DNA from: Burkholderia sp. Bp9142
Lineage (GTDB): Bacteria; Pseudomonadota; Gammaproteobacteria; Burkholderiales; Burkholderiaceae
Direction: 5' to 3'
DNA length: 36,826 nt
NCBI RefSeq assembly: GCF_003853415.1
Contig: NZ_QTPP01000062.1
Span: 1-36,826, forward strand
A program made the position numbers and the translations under genes. Within the stretch, counting starts at the first letter, position 1. Every line of letters begins with the position of its first letter. The notes below the pieces were generated by a model. The model did no database searches, was not told the origin of the DNA, and was given only the letters and a program-made list of their open reading frames with translations. Positions 7,435 through 15,913 of this stretch are shown piece after piece.

Positions 7435-8936
7435 TGGCGGAACTGCTCAGCGCGTCGCAATACGCGGCCATCGCGGCCGAACTGAAGCTGCCGACGCAGG
7501 CCTTCGTCGACGGGGCGTTTCGCCCCGCCAACGCCGGCAAGACATTCGCGACGGTCAACCCGGCCACCGATCAGGTGCTCGCGCACGTCGCCGCGTGCGA
7601 CGCCAGCGACGTGGACGACGCGGTCGCCCGCGCGAAGGCGGCCTTCGCCGACGGCCGCTGGCGGCAGCTGCCGCCGTCGCAGCGCAAGTCCATCCTGCTG
7701 AAGTTCGCCGATCTGCTCGAAGCGCATGCGCACGAACTGGCGACGATGGAAAGCCTCGACAGCGGCAAGCCGATCCGCGAATGCCAGAACATCGACGTGC
7801 CGGAGACGATCCACACGATCCGCTGGCATGCCGAGCTGATCGACAAGATCTACGACAACACCGCGCCGGTCGGCTCGAACGCGCTCGCGCTGGTGGTGCG
7901 CGAGCCGATCGGCGTGGTCGGCCTCGTGCTGCCGTGGAACTTCCCGCTGCTGATGCTGGCGTGGAAGATCGGTCCGTCGCTCGCGGCCGGCTGCTCGATC
8001 GTCGTGAAGCCGGCGGAGGAAACCACGCTGACCGCGCTGCGCGTGGCCGAACTCGCGCACGAAGCCGGCGTGCCGGCCGGCGTGTTCAACGTGCTGCCGG
8101 GCGGCGGCAAGGAAGTCGGCGAGCCGCTCGGTCGCCACCCGGACGTCGCGATGGTCAGCTTCACCGGCTCGACCGCGACCGGCCGGCGCTTCCTGCACTA
8201 CGCGGCGGAATCGAACCTGAAGCGGATCGTGCTCGAATGCGGCGGCAAGAACCCGGCCGTCGTGATGCGCGACGTCGCGGACCTCGACGCGGTCGCGCAG
8301 CATGTCGTGAACGGCGCGTTCTGGAACATGGGCGAGAACTGCTCGGCGTCGTCGCGCCTGATCGTGCATGCCGACATCAAGCCGGCGCTGCTCGAGCGCA
8401 TCGGCGTGCAGATGCGTGAATGGAAGATGGGCGACCCGCTCGATCCCGAGCACCGCGTCGGTTCGCTGGTCAGCAAGACGCACTTCGACAAGGTCCGCTC
8501 TTACCTCGACCAGGCCGGCGCGGACAAGCTCGACGTGGTGTTCGGCGGGTCGACCGAGCACGGCATCTTCGTCGAGCCGACCGTGGTGGACGGCGTGAGC
8601 CGCGACAACACGCTGTTCCAGGAGGAAGTGTTCGGGCCCGTGCTGGCCGTCACGACCTTCACGGACACCGACGAGGCGATCGCGCTCGCGAACGATTCGG
8701 TCTACGGCCTCGCGGCATCGGTCTACACCAGCAACCTGAACGACGCGATTTACCTGTCGCGTTCGATCCAGGCCGGCGTGGTGACGGTAAACTGTTTCGG
8801 CGAAGGCGACATCACGACCCCGTTCGGCGGCTACAAGGCTTCCGGCTTCGGCGGCCGCGACAAGTCGATCTGGGCGCACGACCAGTACACCGAGATCAAG
8901 ACCATCTGGATCGACGTACCGACCCGCGCCGCATAA
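7434..8936 (+). CDS. Aldehyde dehydrogenase (NAD(P)-dependent, PuuC-like)
   Basis: The protein has 500 residues, full length for the family. It contains the cofactor-binding LPWNFPLLM (Asn169) and VSFTGSTATGRR, the general-base Glu268 in LECGGKNP, and the nucleophile Cys303 in NMGENCSASSRL. Near the C-terminus is TPFGGYKASGFGGRD. It oxidises an aldehyde made by the upstream enzymes; 2-oxoglutarate semialdehyde or a 4-aminobutyraldehyde-type substrate would fit. The ATG at 7434 overlaps the preceding stop by one base. A long hairpin follows 27 bases after the stop, marking the end of the operon. Its paralog at 18156-19655 has Glu and Cys at the same residue numbers (268 and 303), indicating a recent common origin. 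Confidence 0.9.
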   Translation: MAELLSASQYAAIAAELKLPTQAFVDGAFRPANAGKTFATVNPATDQVLAHVAACDASDVDDAVARAKAAFADGRWRQLPPSQRKSILLKFADLLEAHAHELATMESLDSGKPIRECQNIDVPETIHTIRWHAELIDKIYDNTAPVGSNALALVVREPIGVVGLVLPWNFPLLMLAWKIGPSLAAGCSIVVKPAEETTLTALRVAELAHEAGVPAGVFNVLPGGGKEVGEPLGRHPDVAMVSFTGSTATGRRFLHYAAESNLKRIVLECGGKNPAVVMRDVADLDAVAQHVVNGAFWNMGENCSASSRLIVHADIKPALLERIGVQMREWKMGDPLDPEHRVGSLVSKTHFDKVRSYLDQAGADKLDVVFGGSTEHGIFVEPTVVDGVSRDNTLFQEEVFGPVLAVTTFTDTDEAIALANDSVYGLAASVYTSNLNDAIYLSRSIQAGVVTVNCFGEGDITTPFGGYKASGFGGRDKSIWAHDQYTEIKTIWIDVPTRAA

Positions 8937-8962
8937 TCTCGTCGACACGCAGCACCCGCAGG

Positions 8963-9000
8963 CCGGCCGCGATCGCCACGAGCGATCGCGGCCGGTTTGT
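8963..9000 (+). terminator. Rho-independent-type terminator after the first catabolic operon
   Basis: A perfect 14-bp stem (8963-8976 pairing with 8982-8995, CCGGCCGCGATCGC and its complement) encloses the 5-nt loop CACGA and is followed by TTTGT. The stem is strong but the U tract is short. It lies directly downstream of the aldehyde dehydrogenase gene and before the exporter gene. Confidence 0.75.
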
Positions 9001-9061
9001 CGCATCTGCCGGGCAATCGGCCCGGCGCAACGTATTCACCCGGCATTGGCAGGAAACAGGC

Positions 9062-9982
9062 ATGAACAGCAGGAACAGGGCGACGCTGATCGGATTCGTC
9101 GCAATCGTTTTATGGAGTTCGGTGGTAGGGCTGATTCGCGGTGTCAGCGACAGCTTCGGCGCAACCGGCGGCGCCGCAATGATCTACACGGGAGCGGCGG
9201 CGTTGCTGCTCGTGACGACCGGGCTGCCGCGGCTCGGCGATTTCCCGCGCCGCTATCTGCTGTGGGGCAGCCTGCTGTTCGTCGCGTACGAATGGTGCCT
9301 GTCGCTGTCGATCGGCAACGCGCACACCGCGCGCCAGGCGATCGAGGTCGGCATGGTCAATTACCTGTGGCCGACCTTCACGATGGTGTTCGCGATCCTG
9401 TTCCTCGGCCAGCGCGCGAACCTGCTGATCGTGCCGGGCGTGACCCTCGCGATGGCCGGCGTCGGCTGGGTGCTCGGCGGCGAGCACGGCTTCGATACGG
9501 CCGGCATGGCGGCCAATGTCGTCGACAACCCGCTCAGCTACGGATTGGCCTTCGCCGGCTCGCTGATCTGGGCAGCCTATTGCACCGTGACGATCAAGAT
9601 CGCGAAAGGCAAGAACGGCATCACGCTGTTCTTCATCCTCGTCGCGCTGTCGCTGTGGATCAAATACCTGCTCGACGGCGAGCACACGATCGTGTTCAGC
9701 TTCAACGCGCTCGCCTGCTTCGTGCTCGCGTCGGCGGCGATGGGCTTCGGCTATTCGGCATGGAACATCGGCATCATGCGCGGCAACGTCGCGATCCTGG
9801 CCGGCGTGTCGTACTTCATTCCGGTCATCTCGGCCGGCCTCGCCGCGCTGCTGCTGGATGCGTCGCTGTCGCCCGGCTTCTGGACCGGCGCGTTCTGCGT
9901 GTGCGGCGGCTCGGTGCTGTGCTGGCTCGCGACGCGCAAGCGGGCGCCGCGCGCCGCGGCGCCGGCGAAGCAGTGCACGTAA
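9062..9982 (+). CDS. yddG: DMT-family transporter, YddG-like aromatic amino acid exporter
   Basis: The protein has 306 residues and ten predicted membrane helices, as expected for an EamA/DMT transporter. It starts MNSRNRATLIGFVAIVLWSS and has the half-repeat pattern YLWPTFTMVFAILFL ahead of a second half beginning SYGLAFAGSLIWAAYC. The overall sequence resembles E. coli YddG, an inner-membrane exporter of aromatic amino acids and related compounds. It follows the terminator of the upstream operon, so it may be transcribed separately, though read-through is possible. It converges with the Rieske oxygenase gene. Here it may export a pathway amino acid or analogue, but nothing in the sequence fixes the substrate. 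Confidence 0.8.
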   Translation: MNSRNRATLIGFVAIVLWSSVVGLIRGVSDSFGATGGAAMIYTGAAALLLVTTGLPRLGDFPRRYLLWGSLLFVAYEWCLSLSIGNAHTARQAIEVGMVNYLWPTFTMVFAILFLGQRANLLIVPGVTLAMAGVGWVLGGEHGFDTAGMAANVVDNPLSYGLAFAGSLIWAAYCTVTIKIAKGKNGITLFFILVALSLWIKYLLDGEHTIVFSFNALACFVLASAAMGFGYSAWNIGIMRGNVAILAGVSYFIPVISAGLAALLLDASLSPGFWTGAFCVCGGSVLCWLATRKRAPRAAAPAKQCT

Positions 9983-9990
9983 CGGCAGTC

Positions 9991-10033
9991 GTGCGCATGC
10001 GCCCGCCGGGCGCGTTCGCGCGATGCGCCGCAC
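9991..10033. terminator. Hairpin between convergent genes, possible bidirectional terminator
   Basis: GCGCCC (9999-10004) pairs with GGGCGC (10008-10013) around a 3-nt loop, and an outer GCGCAT (9993-9998) can pair with ATGCGC (10023-10028). It fills most of the 52-nt gap between two convergent genes. It has no U tract, so its efficiency is uncertain. Confidence 0.4.
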
Positions 10034-10034
10034 G

Positions 10035-11291
10035 TCAGATGCCGTGCGCGTCGAGGCGCCCCGCATACCAGCCGACGAACTGGTCGACGTAGTTTTCGGT
10101 GGACGGCGAGTACGGGCCCGGGATGTAACCCGGGTCCTGCGCGCCGCGATGGTTGATCGCCACCAGGCTCGCATCCTGCGCATTCGTCGCGGCCCAGACC
10201 TCGGTCAGCTTCGTCAGGTCGTAATCCACGCCCTCCACCGCATCCGCATGCACGAGCCACTTCGTGCGGACCCGCGTCTTTTCCGGCGTGAGCGGGATGA
10301 TGTAGCTGATCATCGCGTGGTCGCTCATCACGTGCGTCCACGAGTTGTGCGTCCACATGTGCGTGTCGCCGAGGTCGCGGCGCGTGAGCTTGCCCAGCAG
10401 CTTCTGCGAGGCCACCCTGGTATCCATCGTCTGCGATTCGCCGTGGCCCGCGATCAGCAGCCGCTCGGTGCGGAAATGCGTCGCGACGTCGCCGGACAGC
10501 GCCTCGACCGCCTTGCACAGCCACCCTTCGCTTTCCCAGTTGCGCTGCGTGTCGGCATTGAGCTTCTCGTAGGCTTGCTGGGCCTTCAGCGACGCCTCGT
10601 CCATGTCGTCCGCGCTGGAACCGGTCGACTCGGGCAGGAACGACTGCGTCAGCTCAGGATGCCCGGCCTCGCAGTGGTAGCACTCGCGGTTGTTCTCCAT
10701 CACGAGCTTCCAGTTGCCGTCCTCGACGATCTCCGACTCGAACGCGATCTTCGTGTTCTGCAGCTCGTACGGCGCGAAGCGCGGCCCCATCGTCTCCTCG
10801 AGGTGCGCGATGTCGGCCGGCGGTTCGTCGGCAAAGCACACGAGCACGTGCGTGCCGACCACCTTCACATGCACGGGCAGGAGATTGCGGCAGGTACGGT
10901 CGAAATCCTTCCCCATGTGCTTGGTGTGACGCAGGCTGCCGTCGAGGTCGTAGGTCCACTGGTGATACGGGCACACGAGCATGCCGACCGTCGACTTCCC
11001 CTCTTCCTTCAGGCGCGCGCCACGATGGCGGCACACGTTGCGATACGCGCGGATCGCTTCGTCGTCGTCGCGCACGATCATGACCGACGCCTTGCCGATG
11101 TCGACGACCGACACGTCACCCGGCTCCGGGACGTCCGCGGTCACGCCGACCACGATCCAGTGCTTGTGGAAAAAGATGTCGACGTCCGTCTCGAATACAT
11201 CGGGCCGGCTGAACACTTCCCCCGGCAACCCGCAGCCCGGCTCGCGGCTGCGCACGAGTTCGCCAAGGGGCTTCAATTGAACGTCTGACAT
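10035..11291 (-). CDS. Rieske non-heme iron oxygenase, alpha subunit (glycine-betaine/quaternary amine demethylase type)
   Basis: The protein has 418 residues. The N-terminal Rieske domain binds its 2Fe-2S cluster through Cys87-x-His89 (NVCRHRGARL) and Cys107-x2-His110 (CPYHQWTYDLDG). The catalytic domain has NNRECYHCEAGHPEL, with His206 and His211 as mononuclear iron ligands and Asp373 (NAQDASL) as the likely carboxylate ligand. The ECYHCEAxHPEL form and overall length match GbcA-like demethylases of betaines rather than ring-hydroxylating dioxygenases. These enzymes N-demethylate with O2 and electrons from a reductase, probably the protein at 21102-22241, whose promoter is nearly identical. 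I chose the ATG at 11291 because GGAGAAG sits just upstream; a TTG four codons earlier overlaps that site. Possible substrates include glycine betaine, stachydrine, hydroxyproline betaine and carnitine. Confidence 0.85.
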   Translation of the reverse strand: MSDVQLKPLGELVRSREPGCGLPGEVFSRPDVFETDVDIFFHKHWIVVGVTADVPEPGDVSVVDIGKASVMIVRDDDEAIRAYRNVCRHRGARLKEEGKSTVGMLVCPYHQWTYDLDGSLRHTKHMGKDFDRTCRNLLPVHVKVVGTHVLVCFADEPPADIAHLEETMGPRFAPYELQNTKIAFESEIVEDGNWKLVMENNRECYHCEAGHPELTQSFLPESTGSSADDMDEASLKAQQAYEKLNADTQRNWESEGWLCKAVEALSGDVATHFRTERLLIAGHGESQTMDTRVASQKLLGKLTRRDLGDTHMWTHNSWTHVMSDHAMISYIIPLTPEKTRVRTKWLVHADAVEGVDYDLTKLTEVWAATNAQDASLVAINHRGAQDPGYIPGPYSPSTENYVDQFVGWYAGRLDAHGI

Positions 11292-11347
11292 CGTCTTCTC
11301 CAACGTTGATGGGGAAGCGGGACTTCGATCGATCCCGCGTTAGCCGC

Positions 11348-11414
11348 AGTATTGGATTGCCGGAAAAACGCGTCAATGCGCTTTATTTTCCCCGAATCAT
11401 TACATTGGATTATG
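11348..11414 (-). promoter_or_regulatory. Promoter and upstream activator element of the Rieske oxygenase gene
   Basis: Read on the minus strand it holds TTGACG (-35, 11376-11371), a 17-nt spacer and AATACT (-10, 11353-11348), about 57 bases before the ATG. Upstream are the blocks GGAAAATAAAGCGCA and CATAATCCAATGTAATG. The whole 67 bp matches the promoter of the reductase gene at 20898-20964 at 51 of 67 positions, with unbroken identity from the GGAAAA block through the -35. Confidence 0.85.
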
Positions 11415-11473
11415 GGTCGACGGGCGCGGCGAGCCGCGGCCTTCCGGGGCAATTGCGGTGTGGTCGTGCGCGC

Positions 11474-11519
11474 AAAAAAATCCCGCGTGCTCGAGCAAAT
11501 TCGCTCGAAGGTCGCGGGA
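11474..11519 (-). terminator. Rho-independent terminator of the LysR gene
   Basis: On the minus strand TCCCGCG (11519-11513) pairs with CGCGGGA (11487-11481), and an inner CGAGC/GCTCG pair (11507-11503 with 11496-11492) extends the stem. Seven U residues (11480-11474) follow. It sits about 100 bases after the LysR stop and before the Rieske promoter, so it insulates the two genes. Confidence 0.8.
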
Positions 11520-11620
11520 CAAGGCAGTTCGCCCTGGCGGCGAAACTGCGTTCAGTGATGAGGATCGTCAATTGATCGAAACGCGCGGGGATGCATGCGG
11601 ATTCCTTCCGCCCGCCCACG

Positions 11621-12538
11621 TCACGCGACACCGGCGTCGTCCTTCAACAGGTCGATCAGCTTCTGAATCGACGGCGTGACCGAGCGTCCGTGCGGCACGA
11701 CCAGGTAATACGCGTCACTCAACGGCAGCGACACGTCCATCAGACGCACCAGGTCGCCCGACGCCAGATGCTCGTGGAGCAACCGGCTCCACCCGAGCGC
11801 GACACCCTGCCCGAGCAACGCGGCCTGAACCGCGTCCGGATACAGGCAGGTGCGCACGCCGTACTTGAGCTTGGCCGGACGCGCGCCGACGGCCCGGAAC
11901 CACTTGTCCCAGCTCAGCCAGCCTTCGGACGTCGAGTCTTCCTCGATGAAGGTCATGTTCGCGAGCTCGTCCAGCGAACCCGGCGTCCCGTACCGGTCTC
12001 GCCACGCGGGCGAACAGACCGGAAACACCTGCTCATCGAACAGCAGATGCGCGGTGCCGTCGCTCCACTTGCCGTTGCCCCAGCGCACCACGGCGTCCAC
12101 CTCGGTGTGGCGCAGATCGGCGGTAAACATCGTCGTCGTGAGACGGATGCGCAGGTTCGAGTGCAGGTCCTTGAGCCGCGCGAGACTCGGCATCAGCCGG
12201 AAATGCGAGAACGCCGCCGTCGTCGCCAGCACGAGCTCTTCGTCTTCCATGCCGGTCGACAGCCGGTCGAACACGCCGGCAATCTTGCCCATCGCCTCGG
12301 CCACGACCGCATGAAGCGCCGCGCCTTCGGCGGTCAGCGTCGTCGCACGGTGCAGGCGGTCCAGCAGGCGCACGCCGAGCAGTTCCTCCAGCTGACGGAT
12401 CTGCCGGCTGACCGCGGCCTGCGTGACGCCAAGCTCGGAAGCGGCCTGCGTGAAGCTGCGCAGCCGGGCGACGGCCTCGAACTCCACCAGCGCCGTCAAC
12501 GAAGGGATCAGTCGCCGATAACCTTTTGCACCGTCCAT
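11621..12538 (-). CDS. LysR-family transcriptional regulator (GcvA-like)
   Basis: The protein has 305 residues, a standard LysR length. The N-terminal winged helix includes LVEFEAVARLRSFTQAASEL and GVTQAAVSRQIRQLEELLG. The effector-binding domain (about 95-300) has the GcvA-like pattern EVDAVVRWGNG and PVCSPAWRDRYG. LysR proteins bind a pathway metabolite and usually activate nearby genes. The start ATG at 12538 fits the conserved N-terminus (MDGAKGYRRL); a longer form would begin near 12613. It lies downstream of the proX gene in the same direction, behind a hairpin, and ends at a clear terminator. It is a candidate regulator of the adjacent Rieske gene, the transporter genes or both. The duplicated promoter blocks contain a T-N11-A arrangement but no clean dyad, so this link is weak. 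Confidence 0.85.
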   Translation of the reverse strand: MDGAKGYRRLIPSLTALVEFEAVARLRSFTQAASELGVTQAAVSRQIRQLEELLGVRLLDRLHRATTLTAEGAALHAVVAEAMGKIAGVFDRLSTGMEDEELVLATTAAFSHFRLMPSLARLKDLHSNLRIRLTTTMFTADLRHTEVDAVVRWGNGKWSDGTAHLLFDEQVFPVCSPAWRDRYGTPGSLDELANMTFIEEDSTSEGWLSWDKWFRAVGARPAKLKYGVRTCLYPDAVQAALLGQGVALGWSRLLHEHLASGDLVRLMDVSLPLSDAYYLVVPHGRSVTPSIQKLIDLLKDDAGVA

Positions 12539-12592
12539 GCCCGCTTCACCGTGAACCTGTTGTAGGGGGTTGAGTTGCCTGTTCCGTACACG

Positions 12593-12637
12593 CCACCGAC
12601 GGGCGGGCGGCAATCCGTGCCGCGCGCCCGCCGGTGG
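12593..12637. terminator. Large hairpin downstream of proX
   Basis: Thirteen bases at 12593-12605 pair with 12625-12637 (12 of 13 complementary; CCACC and GGTGG at the base) around a 19-nt loop. There is no U tract on either strand. It lies 46 bases past the proX stop and could end or stabilise the transporter transcript. Confidence 0.45.
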
Positions 12638-12682
12638 CCGAACCGCCGAGACGGGATGACGATCCCGCGCCTGGGTTCTCCG

Positions 12683-13684
12683 TTACAGCGACGCCTTGAT
12701 CTTCTCCGCCGCGGCCGGCGTCACCCACTTCGTCCACACGTCCTGCTTTTCCTTCAGGAAGCGCTTCGCGCCGTCGTCGCCGGTGGCTTGGTTGGCCGTC
12801 ATCCAGAGCATGACCTGTTGCAGGTCCGCGGTCTTGAAGCTGCGCGTGTTCAGATACTTCATCACGTCCGGACTGGCCTTGTCCGCGAACGACTTGGCGA
12901 CCAGCGTATACAGCTGCCCGACCGGCCAGCCCGTCGGCTTCGGATCGGGGCAGTTCGCCACCGTCGTGCAGCGCTTCCATTCCGCCTGATCGACCGGCAC
13001 GCCGGCATCGAGCTTCACCATCTGGTACTTGCCGAGCAGCGACGTCGGCGCCCAGTAGACGCCGAGCCAGGGCTTCTTGCGTTCGTAGGCCTTCGCAATC
13101 GACCCGTCCAGCCCCGCCGCGGACCCCGTATCGATCAGCCGGAATCCGGCCTGCTCCGCCTTGTACGCCTTGAACAGCTGCGTCGTGTTGGTCGTGATCC
13201 CCCAGCCTTGCGGGCCGTTGTGGATCGCCCCCTTGCCGGGATTCTCCGGGTCGGCGAACAGCTCCGGGTGCTTCAGCGCATCCGGAATCGTCTTGATCTC
13301 GGGATGCGCATCCGCGATGTACTTCGGGATATACCAGCCGTAGACCGCGCCCTCCTGAATGGTCTTCGCGCCCATCACGATCTTCTTTTCGTCGATCCCG
13401 CGCTGCACGATCGCCGGGAGCAACGCAATGGCCCCTTCCGACACGATGTCCGGCTTGCCCTTGTCGACCATCGACGTGATCGTCGGCACGGTATCGCCGA
13501 TCACGGTGTTCACCTGGCAGCCGTAGCCTTCGCCGAGGATCGCCTTGTCGACGGCCGCTTCCAGCTCCGCACTTTGCCAGTTCATGTTGGCGATCGTCAC
13601 GTTTCCGCAACCGGCAGCGTAGGCGTGCGAGCCGCCGCAGAAAGCCCCAGCTGCCACGAGTGCCCCAAGAAATTTCAGTTTCAT
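12683..13684 (-). CDS. proX: Glycine betaine/choline ABC transporter, periplasmic binding protein
   Basis: The protein has 333 residues and a clear Sec signal peptide: MKLKF, then a hydrophobic stretch, then SHAYAA, with cleavage near residue 24. The mature part is an OpuAC-type binding domain, with ANMNWQSAELEAAV near its start, which in this family helps form the aromatic cage for quaternary ammonium groups, and YWAPTSLLGKY later. Four cysteines (GCGN, GYGCQ, RCTT, ANCPD) could form disulfides. It delivers a betaine, choline or related osmolyte to ProW and ProV. The ribosome site GAGGAAA lies just before the ATG. It is separated from proV by about 178 bases, an unusually long gap within this cluster, so it may have its own promoter. 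Confidence 0.85.
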   Translation of the reverse strand: MKLKFLGALVAAGAFCGGSHAYAAGCGNVTIANMNWQSAELEAAVDKAILGEGYGCQVNTVIGDTVPTITSMVDKGKPDIVSEGAIALLPAIVQRGIDEKKIVMGAKTIQEGAVYGWYIPKYIADAHPEIKTIPDALKHPELFADPENPGKGAIHNGPQGWGITTNTTQLFKAYKAEQAGFRLIDTGSAAGLDGSIAKAYERKKPWLGVYWAPTSLLGKYQMVKLDAGVPVDQAEWKRCTTVANCPDPKPTGWPVGQLYTLVAKSFADKASPDVMKYLNTRSFKTADLQQVMLWMTANQATGDDGAKRFLKEKQDVWTKWVTPAAAEKIKASL

Positions 13685-13862
13685 TGCCGTTTCCTCAAAG
13701 TTGCCGGACCTTCCCCGGTATGCGTTGGTCTGTACGCCCTTCAATTTCCGGACCGACCCGGAAACTGTCGAGCGCATTACTGCGGGCACATGCGATCGTT
13801 CGAATCGCCGGCCTGATAGCGAGATGCGGATCAATGGTCTCGCGCGGACGTCACGGGTGCGC

Positions 13863-14978
13863 TCACCCGCGCGCCGCCGCGACGGCGGCCTCCACGCGTG
13901 CACGCGCGTCCGGCTGCACGTGCGGCAGGCCGGTTGCGTCTTCCGGCGTCGCCAGCGCGCAGGCCAGCTGACGCAGGTCGACCGTGCCGAGCGGATGGTT
14001 GCCTTCGCCGACGACCGTCAGGCGATCGACATCCGGATCGCGCGTGAACATCGACAGCGCGCTCTCGAGCGTCGTGCCGGCCGCGACCCGCATCCCGGCC
14101 GTCGCCGCGCTCGCGCGCAGCGGCGCCATCACGTCCTCGACGCAGACCACGCGCCCGCGATTCACCTGCCTGACGAAGTTGGTCACGTACTCGTCGGCCG
14201 GGCGCAGCACGATGTCCTGCTTCGTGCCCTGCTGGACGATGTTGCCGTCGCGCAGGATCGCGATCTGGTCGCCGAGCCGCAGCGCCTCGTCGAGGTCGTG
14301 CGTGATGAAGACGATCGTCTTGCGGATTTCCTTCTGCAGATCCAGCAGCACGGTCTGCATGTCCATCCGGATCAGCGGGTCGAGCGCCGAGTACGCTTCG
14401 TCCATCAGCAGCACGGGCGCGTCCATCGACAGCGCGCGAGCGAGGCCCACGCGCTGCTGCATGCCGCCGGACAGCTGATTCGGATAGCGTTGCTCGAAGC
14501 CCTTCAGGCCCACGCGTTCGAGCCAACGCATCGCCGTGTCGACCGACGTGTCGCGCGCCACGCCGCACACTTCGAGGCCGTAGATCACGTTCTCGAGCAC
14601 GTTGCGATGCGGCAGCAGCGCGAACTTCTGGAACACCATCGCCGTCTGGCGCCGGCGGAATTCGCGCAGTTCCTTCAGTTTCATCCGGCACACGTCGACG
14701 CCGCCGATCAGCACCTCGCCGGCCGTCGGGTCGATCAGCCGGTTGATGTGGCGGATCAGCGTCGACTTGCCCGAGCCGGACAGGCCCATGATCACCTGGA
14801 TGGAACCGGCGGGAATGTCGAGGTTGATGTTCCTCAGCCCCAGCACGTGGCCGGTCTGCGCAAGCAGTTCGGCCTTGGACAAGCCGTTCTTGACGGCATC
14901 GACATGGGACGCGGCTTTCGGCCCGAAGACCTTGTAGAGATTGCGGATCTCGATGCCGCCGGATTTGATGTCAGCCAT
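13863..14978 (-). CDS. proV: Glycine betaine/proline-type ABC transporter ATPase
   Basis: The protein has 371 residues. It has Walker A GLSGSGKST (65-73), Q-loop VFQKFALLPHR, signature LSGGMQQR (169-176), Walker B VLLMDEAYSALDP (189-201) and the switch His in FITHDLDEAL. The first 50 residues, including a KAELLAQTG segment before the nucleotide domain, are characteristic of ProV/OpuAA. After the ATPase core, a C-terminal region (about 277-345) reads like a CBS domain pair, which in OpuA senses ionic strength. A strong AGGAGGTGG ribosome site lies inside the 3' end of proW, and the genes overlap by 8 bases, showing translational coupling. Confidence 0.92.
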   Translation of the reverse strand: MADIKSGGIEIRNLYKVFGPKAASHVDAVKNGLSKAELLAQTGHVLGLRNINLDIPAGSIQVIMGLSGSGKSTLIRHINRLIDPTAGEVLIGGVDVCRMKLKELREFRRRQTAMVFQKFALLPHRNVLENVIYGLEVCGVARDTSVDTAMRWLERVGLKGFEQRYPNQLSGGMQQRVGLARALSMDAPVLLMDEAYSALDPLIRMDMQTVLLDLQKEIRKTIVFITHDLDEALRLGDQIAILRDGNIVQQGTKQDIVLRPADEYVTNFVRQVNRGRVVCVEDVMAPLRASAATAGMRVAAGTTLESALSMFTRDPDVDRLTVVGEGNHPLGTVDLRQLACALATPEDATGLPHVQPDARARVEAAVAAARG

Positions 14979-15858
14979 GGACCACCTCCTGGTGCTTTTG
15001 AAGCCGCTTGCCGTAGGCCTGGCTGACGCGATCGAAGATGACGGCGATGCCGACGATCGCGAGGCCGTTGAAGATGCCGAGCGTGAAGTACTGGTTGGCG
15101 ATGGCCTTCAGTACCGGCTGGCCGAGCCCCTGGACGCCGATCATCGCGGCGACCACCACCATCGCGAGGGCCATCATGATGGTCTGGTTGACGCCGGCCA
15201 TGATGGTCGGCAGCGCAAGCGGCAGCTGCACCTTCACGAGCCGCTGCCAGCCCGACGAACCGAACGCATCGGCGGCTTCGATGATGTCCACGTCGACCAG
15301 CCGGATCCCGAGATTGGTCAGGCGGATCATCGGCGGAATCGCGTAGATCACGACCGCGATGAGACCGGGCACGCGCCCGATGCCGAGCAGCATCACGACG
15401 GGAATCAGGTAGACGAAGCTCGGCATGGTCTGCATCACGTCGAGCACCGGATCGACCAGCTTGCGGATCCGGTTCGACTTCGCCATCAGGATGCCGACCG
15501 GCAAGCCGATGAGGATCGACAGGAACGTGCAGACGAAAATCATGGACACGGTTCGCATCGTGTCCTCCCACATGTCGAGATAGCCGATCGCGGCAAGCGT
15601 GACGAAGCAGCCCGCGACGATCTTCCAGTTCCGGCTCGCGACCCATGCGACTGCGAGCACCAACAGCATGATGATCGGCCACGGGGTGCGCGTCATGAAG
15701 TGCTCGGCCGCCGTCAGGAATTGCTGTAGCGGCTGGAATGTCGCGTCGATCGGGTCGCCGTACGCGGCGGTAAAAGCGCGAAAGCCGTCGTCGATCGAGC
15801 GCTTCATGTTCAGAAGCGCGTCGTCCTGCATGTGCGGAAACGTGTGTATCCAGTCCAT
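14971..15858 (-). CDS. proW: Glycine betaine/proline-type ABC transporter permease
   Basis: The protein has 295 residues with about seven membrane segments. It contains the BPD_transp_1 core: DVMQTMPSFVYLIPVVMLLG, then PPMIRLTNLGIRLVDVDIIEAADAFG forming the coupling loop to the ATPase, then LPTIMAGVNQTIMMALAMV. The start is ATG at 15858, which has GGAGG 5 bases upstream; an in-frame ATG five codons earlier overlaps that site and is rejected. It forms the inner-membrane channel for the ProXWV importer. It sits 55 bases after the FAD oxidase gene, so import and catabolism are probably co-transcribed from the GntR-controlled promoter far upstream. Confidence 0.9.
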   Translation of the reverse strand: MDWIHTFPHMQDDALLNMKRSIDDGFRAFTAAYGDPIDATFQPLQQFLTAAEHFMTRTPWPIIMLLVLAVAWVASRNWKIVAGCFVTLAAIGYLDMWEDTMRTVSMIFVCTFLSILIGLPVGILMAKSNRIRKLVDPVLDVMQTMPSFVYLIPVVMLLGIGRVPGLIAVVIYAIPPMIRLTNLGIRLVDVDIIEAADAFGSSGWQRLVKVQLPLALPTIMAGVNQTIMMALAMVVVAAMIGVQGLGQPVLKAIANQYFTLGIFNGLAIVGIAVIFDRVSQAYGKRLQKHQEVVHG

Positions 15859-15913
15859 TTTTTCCTCCATCATTCCGATGCCTGCCGATCCGCCGGCGTG
15901 TCGGGGTTGTCCT

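Noticed and set aside
11292..11303. A TTG start at 11303 for the Rieske oxygenase
   Set aside because: The TTG overlaps the GGAGAAG ribosome site that serves the ATG at 11291.
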